Source: Puniceibacterium antarcticum (GTDB lineage: Bacteria; Pseudomonadota; Alphaproteobacteria; Rhodobacterales; Rhodobacteraceae). From it: a stretch of DNA of 33,622 nt. Position 1 is the first letter of the stretch, and each line of letters starts with the position of its first letter. Below the pieces are notes generated by a model, which was given only the letters and a program-made list of their open reading frames with translations, was not told the origin of the DNA and did not search any database. The stretch covers positions 1 to 33,622 of the forward strand of contig NZ_AWWI01000084.1 in NCBI RefSeq assembly GCF_002760615.1, read 5' to 3'. Position numbers and translations under genes: made by a program. This document shows, one piece after another, positions 15,255-22,628 of the stretch.

Positions 15255-15301
15255 ATCCTCTGACGAGGATGGGCCGCCCCAGGACGATCTTGGGGCGGCC
15301 C
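15255..15301 (+). terminator. Tandem hairpins, likely terminator of the 68-aa gene
   Basis: ATCCTC (15255-15260) pairs with GAGGAT (15265-15270) over TGAC. Directly after it, GGGCCGCCCCA (15271-15281) pairs with TGGGGCGGCCC (15291-15301). The second stem is 11 bp, perfect and very GC-rich. There is no T-run, so termination is probable but not certain. It may also be the left edge of a relaxosome site. Confidence 0.55.
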
Positions 15302-15447
15302 GATCCCTGTTCCAGGGATGCCGGTCCCTGCGCGTTCAACGGACGCACTCCGCCCGGAATGACCAGGCCGCGACAGACCGGCCCGTCAGCCTCAAGGGGG
15401 CCATCCACAAAAACCTATCGGCCAGGGCCTCCCGGTTTTTGCGGCAG

Positions 15448-15467
15448 AGATTTGGGGACCCAAATCT
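15448..15467. repeat. Perfect inverted repeat, 9-bp arms
   Basis: AGATTTGGG (15448-15456), GA spacer, CCCAAATCT (15459-15467). Near-continuous palindrome, more typical of a protein-binding site than of an RNA hairpin. Candidate MobC/relaxase binding site. Confidence 0.75.
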
Positions 15468-15530
15468 GGCCCGCCTTGACCCTGCCTGTCCGCCCTGTCG
15501 GTGGGGTTTGCGCCCGCCCGCGGTTCCGTC

Positions 15531-15548
15531 CGAACACATGCGTGTTCG
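15531..15548. repeat. Perfect inverted repeat, 7-bp arms
   Basis: CGAACAC (15531-15537), ATGC loop, GTGTTCG (15542-15548). Part of the oriT-candidate cluster. Confidence 0.7.
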
Positions 15549-15622
15549 TCCAGACCCTCGGGCGGGGCTGGGGAAGGGGACCCATTGGACAGGTGGGTCG
15601 CCTGGTGGTGAGGGCGGCAGAG

Positions 15623-15643
15623 CCGCGTCCCTGCGGGACGCGG
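15623..15643. repeat. Perfect inverted repeat, 9-bp arms
   Basis: CCGCGTCCC (15623-15631), TGC loop, GGGACGCGG (15635-15643). Strong GC stem without a T-run, 35 bp before the AT-rich island. Confidence 0.75.
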
Positions 15644-15665
15644 GGGAAGCGGACACCAAGGCTGC

Positions 15666-15695
15666 CTGAGACTGAATTCGACATAAGTATATAAT
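15666..15695 (+). promoter_or_regulatory. Possible promoter for mobC-relaxase-virD4
   Basis: CTGAGA (15666-15671), 18-nt spacer, consensus TATAAT (15690-15695). TTGACA at 15695-15700 also matches a -35, but only the weak TAAGGT follows at suitable spacing. The two signals overlap, so the exact promoter is unclear. Confidence 0.35.
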
Positions 15696-15771
15696 TGACA
15701 GCTTGGTATATTATCGTAAGGTAGAAGCAGCCTTGGTGGAAGGTGGCAGGAAATAGGGGGTCTTTCTTCGC

Positions 15772-16365
15772 ATGTCTCGCTCAAAACGCCTCACAGATGC
15801 GGACCGCATGGAGATCGTTCGCGAAGCTGCGGAAGGCGTTTCCACTTCAGTGCTGGCGGAACGCTTTGGCGTGTCGGTGCGGGCGATTCAGTACACGCTC
15901 AAAGCCGATGCCGAGCGCCAGACGGATGCCGCAATTCCGGTCTCAGCGGTCAGTGTGAAGGTTACGGCTGCGGAGCTTGCGGCGCTCGACGAGGTGTTGG
16001 CCGAAGCCGGGATCGAGAGCCGGGCCCAGGGGCTGCGGCGGCTCATTCAGGCGGCAGGCGGCGTGTTTGTCCCGGACGCCCAGATGGCAGCAGAGATGGC
16101 GCGCTACCGCGCCTCGCTGCACGAGGTCGGCAATGGGGTCGCGCAGATTGCCAAGCAGATGACGCAGGCCAATCGGCGGGGGCAGGGGGCCGTGGGGGGC
16201 ACGAGTGCCGAGTTCACCGAATTGCGCCTCGCGCAGATGCGCGGGCTGGCGCGGTTCATCCTGGATTCTGCTGACGAGATCGATCTGCTTCTGCGCCGCC
16301 GTCGGGACGCAATGCAGCTGCAGGCCACGGCCGCGCTGAGGGAGTTTGCCCATGCGGCTGAATGA
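15772..16365 (+). CDS. mobC: MobC-like relaxosome accessory protein
   Basis: A 197-aa protein. The N-terminal ~45 residues form a helix-turn-helix (DRMEIVREAAEGVSTSVLAERFGVSVRAIQYTL) of the kind that binds DNA. From about residue 60 a MobC-like section follows (VKVTAAELAALDEVLAEAGI, then RAQGLRRLIQAAGG, and the helix EMARYRASLHEVGNGVAQIAKQM ahead of ARFILDSADEIDLLLRRR). MobC proteins bind oriT and help the relaxase open it. It overlaps the relaxase gene by 14 nt. The upstream palindrome cluster is the natural candidate for its binding site. An AGGGGG stretch about 15 nt upstream is a distant ribosome binding site. Confidence 0.75.
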   Translation: MSRSKRLTDADRMEIVREAAEGVSTSVLAERFGVSVRAIQYTLKADAERQTDAAIPVSAVSVKVTAAELAALDEVLAEAGIESRAQGLRRLIQAAGGVFVPDAQMAAEMARYRASLHEVGNGVAQIAKQMTQANRRGQGAVGGTSAEFTELRLAQMRGLARFILDSADEIDLLLRRRRDAMQLQATAALREFAHAAE

Positions 16366-18685
16366 TGCCGTCCATGCCGTCACGGGCGAGGTCTTCCGGG
16401 ATGGCTGGAGCCGCGTCCGGGGCTCGATGCAAGGTCTGCACGTGGCCAAGCAGACCCAGCTTACGCGCGCGGCAGCGGGGCACCGGCCGGCGGTCTTCAA
16501 GGCGATCCGGGGTGGCGGCACGCATACCAAATCACAGCTCGCAAACCAGCTCGATTACCTTACCACCAAGTCCACCCATATCGTGGACAGTAGCGGGTTT
16601 CTGGACGGCAAGGCGAAGCTCGAGGCGGGTGACATCAAGGACCTGACCGAGCGCTTTGCCAAGCGGTGGGACGCGGGCTTCAAGCCCAAGCTCGGGCAGA
16701 CCACCCATATGCTCATGTCCTTCCCCATCGGCACGCGGGGAGAGGATGTGCGCGACATCGCGACGGATGTGGCCGAGCGGTTCTTCCAGACCGATGAGGG
16801 GCATTTCGATTACATCATCGCGGTGCATGAGGACCGCGATCACCCCCATGCGCATCTGGTGCTGAACCGCCGCTCGCAGGAAGGCGAGTTCTTCTTTCTG
16901 GGGCGCAACCACCGCTTCAACTATGACGACTTCCGCCTCGCCATGGTCGAGGAGGCGGAAAAGTACGGTCTGCGCCTGGAGGCCACGCGTCGGGTGGATC
17001 GCGGGGTTGTGCATTACCCCGCTCGCACCAGCGAGGTTTATGCCGCGAAAGAAGAGGGTCGCGCGCCCCGCGAGCGGGAACGTGTGGGGGCCGACTTGAC
17101 CCGGACGCTGGCGGAGATCGCCAATACCAGAACTGTCTACCATTCGCTTGCCGCGGAGTCCTCCCGGGAGGCTCGCGAGGATATTGCCGCAGCCCTTTTC
17201 CGCGCGGGCGAGGTGCTGGCGCATGGCGGGCAGGTGGACCGAACAGGAGATGTGTATATGGCCGAGGATCAAAGCTTCGAGGATTTGAGAAGCCTCTATG
17301 CAGAAAAGCTCGCGCGGGTGCAGGGCATGATCGCCGAGAAGTCTGACGCGGAACGTCCCGTGCTGGAAAAACGCCTCATCGAGATCCAGACGCAGGTCCA
17401 GCACATGCAGCCTCTCGGCTTGCGATCATCCACGCTGTCAGAGACCCCCTCGGAGGGCGGGATCTATTCCGAGGCCAATATTGACGCCAGCCAGCGCGAG
17501 CGACTGGCCGAGCCCGACCTGAGATCGCGCATTGACGCGGCACTACACGGCACCGGGATCAGCACATCGGAAGTGGTGGCCCGGATCGAGACGGGCGCCT
17601 CAAATGCAGCGCTCGAGCATCAATGGATCGCCAATGATCTCTCCAAAGTAGCTGAGGCGCGCGATCTGAACCTTGAACGCCGCGCCGATCTGGAACAGGC
17701 GCGCGACATTCTCAACGATGTGCATGTCGCGCTTGGCACGCTGTTGGAGCGGGAGAACGTGCTGCGCCGGGATGGTGTCATGGAAGCGGAAGCGGTCAGC
17801 GAGCGGTTCCATTATCATGAGGGCGCGGTGCGGGCGATGGAAGGGACAATCCGTCAGGAGATGCGCGCAGACGGCCTGACCGCGCAGCAGATCGAGGACC
17901 GGGATTGGGAGGTTGTCTCAAGGGCGGAGCGCCGGATCGAGACCGAGCAGCGCACGTATCTTGCAGCACATCCGGACCTGCTCGCACACCCTGGCGATGT
18001 GATCGACCGGTCTGAGCCCTACAGGGAGACCATCACCGATTCGGCCCGCGCCAGCGAGATCACCCGCGAGGTCGACCGGATCATGGAGGGACGCGACCTC
18101 CGCACGCCGGTTGCAGATGCCGTCACGGATGACTTACGAGCGCGCTATCCGGACATGCCGTCCCACCTCGCCCGCGGGCTCGGCGCGACCTACGCGGCCG
18201 TCGCCCGGATACGCGACACGGAGGTCATCAATCAGGTCCGCCGCGAAACCGAGATGCGCGACGGGCTCAGATCTGGCACGCGCGACGACATCCTCGCAAC
18301 CCGCGATGAAACTGCGTCGCAGTCTGACCGTGCCGACCGCCTCGCAGACGAGATTGCGCGTGTTCTGGACCATGAGCGGGCCGGGGAATTGTCCGCGCCC
18401 TTCGAGACGGAGGCGGAGCGGGACGCCTTCCGCGACGAGATCGCGCGGGTGCTGGACGTTCGCGAACTCGACCGGCTCACATCTGGCGATGCCGATGCGC
18501 TGGACAAGGTTCTCGAGGACCGCCTCGACCGGCTCTATGTCGCCAAGGTCTACCTGCAATCGGATGCAGCGACGGCCAACACGGAGGCCTTGCGCCAGGT
18601 GGTCGATGATCTTGCCGACACCGAATATGAAAAACATCGCACGACAGATGTGGATGGCGAGACCGAGCGGGGTCAGGTCCATTGA
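16352..18685 (+). CDS. MOBP/VirD2-like relaxase
   Basis: A 777-aa relaxase that would nick oriT and pilot the transferred strand. The N-terminal ~230 residues carry the catalytic features: Y69 in NQLDYLTTKS as candidate nucleophile and the metal-binding histidine cluster HEDRDHPHAHLVLN (H159, H164, H166, H168), followed by RFNYDDFRLAMVEEAEKYGL. From about residue 240 the protein is long, helical and highly charged (repeated acidic/Arg segments such as ELDRLTSGDADALDKVLEDR), with no primase or helicase motifs visible. ATG 16352 has GGAG about 8 nt upstream and is preferred to TTG 16346. It overlaps mobC and is followed 8 nt later by virD4. Confidence 0.88.
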   Translation: MRLNDAVHAVTGEVFRDGWSRVRGSMQGLHVAKQTQLTRAAAGHRPAVFKAIRGGGTHTKSQLANQLDYLTTKSTHIVDSSGFLDGKAKLEAGDIKDLTERFAKRWDAGFKPKLGQTTHMLMSFPIGTRGEDVRDIATDVAERFFQTDEGHFDYIIAVHEDRDHPHAHLVLNRRSQEGEFFFLGRNHRFNYDDFRLAMVEEAEKYGLRLEATRRVDRGVVHYPARTSEVYAAKEEGRAPRERERVGADLTRTLAEIANTRTVYHSLAAESSREAREDIAAALFRAGEVLAHGGQVDRTGDVYMAEDQSFEDLRSLYAEKLARVQGMIAEKSDAERPVLEKRLIEIQTQVQHMQPLGLRSSTLSETPSEGGIYSEANIDASQRERLAEPDLRSRIDAALHGTGISTSEVVARIETGASNAALEHQWIANDLSKVAEARDLNLERRADLEQARDILNDVHVALGTLLERENVLRRDGVMEAEAVSERFHYHEGAVRAMEGTIRQEMRADGLTAQQIEDRDWEVVSRAERRIETEQRTYLAAHPDLLAHPGDVIDRSEPYRETITDSARASEITREVDRIMEGRDLRTPVADAVTDDLRARYPDMPSHLARGLGATYAAVARIRDTEVINQVRRETEMRDGLRSGTRDDILATRDETASQSDRADRLADEIARVLDHERAGELSAPFETEAERDAFRDEIARVLDVRELDRLTSGDADALDKVLEDRLDRLYVAKVYLQSDAATANTEALRQVVDDLADTEYEKHRTTDVDGETERGQVH

Positions 18686-18693
18686 GCGCCTCC

Positions 18694-20694
18694 ATGGGAA
18701 AAGCGCGGATCGCGACCGGCGTCCTGCTGGTGACGCTGGTGACCGGGGCCATGGGCTATACGATCGCGTCGGCGGTGCTGACCTACCAGGACCTTGGTTT
18801 CGGGGCCGAGATCGATTTTGCCTATATCGCGCAGAACTATCTGGCGATCCTCGATCACCGCCCGGAGGACGCGCAACTTATTCACCTGATCATCGGCAGC
18901 TTCGCCGCCGCCGGCCTGATGCTGAGCCTCGCCCTCTCGGGGTCCGCTCTGACACGGTTTGGCCAGACCCATTGGCAGACCGCGCGCGAGATGAAGGCCA
19001 ATGGGTTCTTCGGGGCGCCCGGGACCGGGTTCATCCTCGGCAAGCTGGGGCCGCCCGGCTCCCGCGCCAATTACATTTGCTCCAAGGTCTTCCCCCATGC
19101 GCTGATCGTGGCGCCCACGGGCCGCGGCAAGACCACGGGCTTTGTCATTCCGAACCTGCTGACTTGGCAAGGCTCCGCCGTGACGCTCGATGTGAAGGGC
19201 GAATGTTTCGAGGCCACGGCCCGTCACCGCGCGGCCCAGGGCGACAAGGTCTATCGCTTTGCCCCCACCGATTGGGAGGGCAAGCGCACGCATCGCTACA
19301 ACCCGCTCCTGCGCATCTATCAACTGAAAGATCCCGCGCGCCAGCAGATGGAATTGCAGCTCCTGGCGACGCTCTTTTTGCAAAGCGACAACGACCGGGT
19401 GCAGGGCCTCCTCAAAGGCGGGATCGATCTCTTCGTGGCGGCAGGCCTGCTGGCCTTCCAGCGCAAGTGCCCGACCTTGGGCGAGATCTACCGCATCGCG
19501 GCCTCGGGCGGGAACAAGCAGAAGGAGTATTTCGCGCGCGGCCACGAAGTCGACAACCGGGCGGCCAAGCTGATCTTCACGCGGCTCGCTTCGACCAACA
19601 ACGATACGCTGACCTCATACGTCTCGCTCCTGATGACCTCGGGGCTCGATCAATGGCAGAACCCGGCCATCGATGAGGCGACGGCCGTGTCGGACTTTGA
19701 TTTCCGGACGATCCGCAAGAAACCCTTTTCGGTCTATCTCGTGGTCCAGCCTCTGATGGTGAAGCCGCTCGCGCCGCTGATCCGGCTCTTCTTCTCCGAT
19801 CTCCTCTCCGCCATGCAGGAAAAGGACCCCGGGCCGGATGAGCCGTGGCCAGTGATGATCATGCTCGACGAGTTCAACCGCCTCGGGAAAATGCCCATCG
19901 TGGTCGAGAGCATAGAGACCCTACGCACCTATCGCGGTCACCTGGCCGTGGTCACGCAAACCATCCCCGCCCTCGATGAAATCTATGGTGAGAACACCCG
20001 CCGCGCGCTGCAGGGCAACGCGGGCGTGAAGCTCTACCTCACGCCTTCGGATGAAAAGACAGTCGAGGAGCTGAGCAAGGCGGTCGGCAAGACCACGAAA
20101 ACCGTCGTCACTCGGTCTCAGTCCATCGGCAAAAACCCATTTGAAGGGCGCAGCCAATCCACGCGGACTGAAGAGAGCTCGTTGTTGCCTGAAGATGAAG
20201 CGCGCCGCCTGCCGCTCGATGAAATCGTCATGGTCATCGACGCGCAAATGCCGGTCCGGGCAAAGCGGATCCAATATTTTGATGATCGGCTGTTCAAGGC
20301 GATCCATGCGGCGCAGACGGGCGAGTTGCCGTTTCCAAAGCCGGGGGGAGGTGGGCCGCAGGGGAACCTGCCGCTGAGTGTGCGCGCCATGCCGATGACT
20401 CCGCCAGCGAACGGACCAAGTGGACCTGACGCCGTCGTGGAAAACTCAGCTCAGGCTTCTGGTGGTCAACTGTCACGGCAAACTGACGGCGTTTCAAAGA
20501 AAACCGCGCCCGTCGTTCAAGCTGTGATCGCCGAGGAACAGCGCCAGATGGAGATGGATTTTGGGAGCCAGGCTGCGGATGCCGAGGCTGCGAGCGTCGT
20601 TGATGAGGTGCAGATGCGCTCTGCTGTCGATGGCTTAGAAGACATGGAAGCGATGCTGCAAGAGGACGGTGGTGAAAGGCTGGTTGCTCGATAG
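18694..20694 (+). CDS. virD4: VirD4/TraG type IV coupling protein
   Basis: A 666-aa inner-membrane ATPase that links the relaxosome to the T4SS channel. Two N-terminal membrane segments flank a short periplasmic loop (ATGVLLVTLVTGAMGYTIA, and LIIGSFAAAGLMLSLALSG at about residues 69-87). Walker A is APTGRGKTT (140-148) and Walker B is MIMLDEFNRLG (D392, E393). The YNPLLRIY and TSGLDQW segments fit the family. After about residue 560 a Pro/Gly-rich tail runs into an acidic end. ATG 18694 is chosen over the TTG at 18682 that overlaps the relaxase stop. It completes the mobC-relaxase-virD4 operon; the virB genes lie on the other strand, beyond the ABC-3C insert. Confidence 0.93.
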   Translation: MGKARIATGVLLVTLVTGAMGYTIASAVLTYQDLGFGAEIDFAYIAQNYLAILDHRPEDAQLIHLIIGSFAAAGLMLSLALSGSALTRFGQTHWQTAREMKANGFFGAPGTGFILGKLGPPGSRANYICSKVFPHALIVAPTGRGKTTGFVIPNLLTWQGSAVTLDVKGECFEATARHRAAQGDKVYRFAPTDWEGKRTHRYNPLLRIYQLKDPARQQMELQLLATLFLQSDNDRVQGLLKGGIDLFVAAGLLAFQRKCPTLGEIYRIAASGGNKQKEYFARGHEVDNRAAKLIFTRLASTNNDTLTSYVSLLMTSGLDQWQNPAIDEATAVSDFDFRTIRKKPFSVYLVVQPLMVKPLAPLIRLFFSDLLSAMQEKDPGPDEPWPVMIMLDEFNRLGKMPIVVESIETLRTYRGHLAVVTQTIPALDEIYGENTRRALQGNAGVKLYLTPSDEKTVEELSKAVGKTTKTVVTRSQSIGKNPFEGRSQSTRTEESSLLPEDEARRLPLDEIVMVIDAQMPVRAKRIQYFDDRLFKAIHAAQTGELPFPKPGGGGPQGNLPLSVRAMPMTPPANGPSGPDAVVENSAQASGGQLSRQTDGVSKKTAPVVQAVIAEEQRQMEMDFGSQAADAEAASVVDEVQMRSAVDGLEDMEAMLQEDGGERLVAR

Positions 20695-20928
20695 CGTGGT
20701 GGGCATCGCCTGTATGTCAGGGAGGGCGGGTTCCTGACTGTCGCTGCGGACACGTTATATACATGGCGTGCTTCAAAAAGAAGACATTTGTTGTAGTCCT
20801 TTCTTGAATCTTCTGGCTGATCGCTCTCCTTGCGCCAAACTGGCGAACTTCGAAATGGGCAATTTACGGTCTAGCTCTCCACTATATGTTGTGCGAGAGT
20901 TAGGAAAACAATCGAGATAGATGTTCCA
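20695..20928 (+). other. AT-rich junction ahead of the ABC-3C operon
   Basis: 234 bp. Composition shifts from GC-rich to clearly AT-richer around 20755. It contains the small stem CGCCA/TGGCG (about 20836-20848) and TATATA/TATATG stretches, but no pair of promoter hexamers I would defend. It must carry the promoter of the operon starting at 20929, unless that operon reads through from virD4. Confidence 0.4.
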
Positions 20929-22125
20929 GTGCCCGAAGAAGTTTCGTTCACAATTGTTCATAACCCAGAACAAGCACTGCTCGATGTGGTTTTTGTACAT
21001 GGGCTGACCGGAGACCCGAAAAAGACCTGGACATCGAAGGCGGGCTACTGGCCAGACTGGATGGCAGAAGATCACCCTGACGTCCGTGTGTGCACGTTCG
21101 GTTATCCGGCCAGCAAATTTAAGAAATGGATCAAAAAAGAACTCGATATCTTCGAGCTCGCCAAACTGGCAACAGAAATTCTATGTGGAAAAGGCGTTTG
21201 CAAACGCCCCATAATCTTTGTCACGCACAGCCTTGGTGGGATCATAACAAAACTGTTATTGAACCACTGCCATGGCTCAAGCGACGAGCAAGCCGCCGCA
21301 CTTGCCGCTCGGACGTTGCGCGTAATGTTTTTGGCAACACCGCATTCAGCTCCCCCGTTACCGCAAGTCGTGAAGAAAGAACTCCCTGGCTGGTCTTCGT
21401 CTCATATCACTGCGTTGTCAGGTGAGACCACTGTGCTTGAGTATATCCGAGACACCTACGGTAAATATGTGGCAAGCAATGAAAACCTAAAGAACGTTGC
21501 ATATTACGAGTCACAGAAACTTTCTGGTGTCGTTCAAGTAGTTCCCATGAACTGCGCCAATCCCGGGATCAGCGGCACCGATCCAATTCCCATTGAGGCT
21601 GACCACATCAACATTTGCAAGCCTCAATCCAAGGAAAGCGCCATTTATACCAGCGTGAATAGACACATCGAACAAGCCAAGAAGTTAGCAGCGGACACAC
21701 CGGAACTTAGCGATCACGATACCCAGATCGCTGCGGAAGGGTATTCTGAAAAGGCAGACTATGACCGCAGAGATTTGTGGGAAAAAATGAACGCTGCGGA
21801 CCGCGAAAACAGATACACCTATGCGAACAGCCGTCAGAACAGTTTTGCACGTAAGTATATGAGTCTTGGTTTGCAGCCAGGCACGCGTTCTGACTACGAT
21901 CTCCTTTTGAGTGAAGTTGAGCAGCGCTTTCAGGCGCAAGTTTACTTCCCATTGGTCTGCAAAGGGGCGACAGAAGAAGAAATCGACAATGCGGTTCAGG
22001 AAAAAGTCATCGAACCTCTCGCCAACAAAAAGATCGGAGCTACGACTTTTGGTGCTACCAACATCCAAAGCGCCATCTATTTCCTCACAGAGCAGTGCCA
22101 CATACGTTGGGATACTGAACGATGA
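20929..22125 (+). CDS. Alpha/beta-hydrolase effector with ABC-3C C-terminal domain
   Basis: A 398-aa two-domain protein. Residues ~15-245 are a lipase/esterase-like alpha/beta hydrolase: oxyanion-turn HGLTGDP (24-30), nucleophile S101 in THSLGGI (the usual GHSLGG with Gly replaced by Thr), VMFLATPHS, and a putative catalytic His226 in ADHINICKP. Residues ~285-398 match the C-terminal domain typical of ABC three-component effectors (NSFARKYMSLGLQPG, YDLLLSEVEQRF, VYFPLV, VQEKVIEPLANKK, IYFLTEQCHIRWD). By family logic the enzyme domain is the toxic effector, released or activated by the ATPase partner; lipid or ester substrate unknown. Start is GTG 20929, with only a weak ribosome binding site. 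The stop overlaps the next gene as ATGA. Confidence 0.85.
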   Translation: MPEEVSFTIVHNPEQALLDVVFVHGLTGDPKKTWTSKAGYWPDWMAEDHPDVRVCTFGYPASKFKKWIKKELDIFELAKLATEILCGKGVCKRPIIFVTHSLGGIITKLLLNHCHGSSDEQAAALAARTLRVMFLATPHSAPPLPQVVKKELPGWSSSHITALSGETTVLEYIRDTYGKYVASNENLKNVAYYESQKLSGVVQVVPMNCANPGISGTDPIPIEADHINICKPQSKESAIYTSVNRHIEQAKKLAADTPELSDHDTQIAAEGYSEKADYDRRDLWEKMNAADRENRYTYANSRQNSFARKYMSLGLQPGTRSDYDLLLSEVEQRFQAQVYFPLVCKGATEEEIDNAVQEKVIEPLANKKIGATTFGATNIQSAIYFLTEQCHIRWDTER

Positions 22126-22628
22126 AGTCCCGTCTTTGGTATCCTCAATTGGATGTTGCCTCAGCAGCACGAAGGTTCCTTAGAATTCTTGATGGCTGGC
22201 AAGGTGACGCGCTCTCAATCGAGCGGTTATTTGTATTAGACTATTTTGTGGCTACACCTGCTTTGATCGGCGACATCAAGATGACAAATACGTATCGCAA
22301 TAGATATGGCGAGCTGGGCCTTCCTAAAAAGAAGGATGAGTTTGTTGTTTTTCCCCCCGCGACTTTGCTTTTTCACTCGATGACCCCCATACAAAAACGC
22401 GCGCTTGTCTCTCTCGTCGCAAAGGAAATCTTGAGTAAGGAAAGTTATGATGTTGGCGCTGTTGCCTTGACAAATATTGGCCGACGGACTGCGAGTGATT
22501 TGTCAAATGTTCACCAAGGCGAAACCGAAACAATCGCTCTTGATTTCATGGTCAGCCTAATGGCGACAGATGAATTTGCGTCAAACTCGGACCTAAGAAG
22601 TAGAACAGGGCTGCGTTACTATGACTGA
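22122..22628 (+). CDS. ABC-3C middle component
   Basis: A 168-aa protein between the effector and ATPase genes, where ABC three-component systems encode their small middle component. The first part, RRFLRILDGWQGDALSIERLFVLDYFVATPALI, is helical, as in these adaptors. The rest (RNRYGELGLPKKKDEFVVFPPATLLF, then GRRTASDLSNVHQGETETIALDFMVSL) has no enzymatic motif I can see. Likely role: bridge linking effector and ATPase (compare LmuC of Lamassu). ATG 22122 overlaps the effector stop by 4 nt, and its own stop overlaps the ATPase start by 8 nt. I cannot assign the exact middle-component subtype from memory. Confidence 0.7.
   Translation: MKSRLWYPQLDVASAARRFLRILDGWQGDALSIERLFVLDYFVATPALIGDIKMTNTYRNRYGELGLPKKKDEFVVFPPATLLFHSMTPIQKRALVSLVAKEILSKESYDVGAVALTNIGRRTASDLSNVHQGETETIALDFMVSLMATDEFASNSDLRSRTGLRYYD

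Larger units (their letters stand above)
15302..15771 (+). other. Candidate origin of transfer (oriT) region
   Basis: 470 bp without a supportable gene, immediately 5' of mobC and relaxase, where oriT usually lies in MOBP systems. It holds four inverted repeats: CAAAAACC/GGTTTTTG (15408-15415 and 15434-15441), and those at 15448-15467, 15531-15548 and 15623-15643. It ends in an AT-rich island (15677-15716) in otherwise GC-rich DNA. I could not recognise a canonical nic core such as ATCCTG, so the nick site is not assigned. Confidence 0.5.

Noticed and set aside
18111-19676. 521-aa plus-strand frame spanning the relaxase/virD4 junction
   Set aside because: Out of frame with both recognised genes; composition is Arg/Ala/Gly-rich and it carries no motif.
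20773-21075. 100-aa minus-strand frame at the start of the ABC-3C operon
   Set aside because: Overlaps the 5' end of the hydrolase gene; no family resemblance. An antitoxin-like role was considered but not supported.
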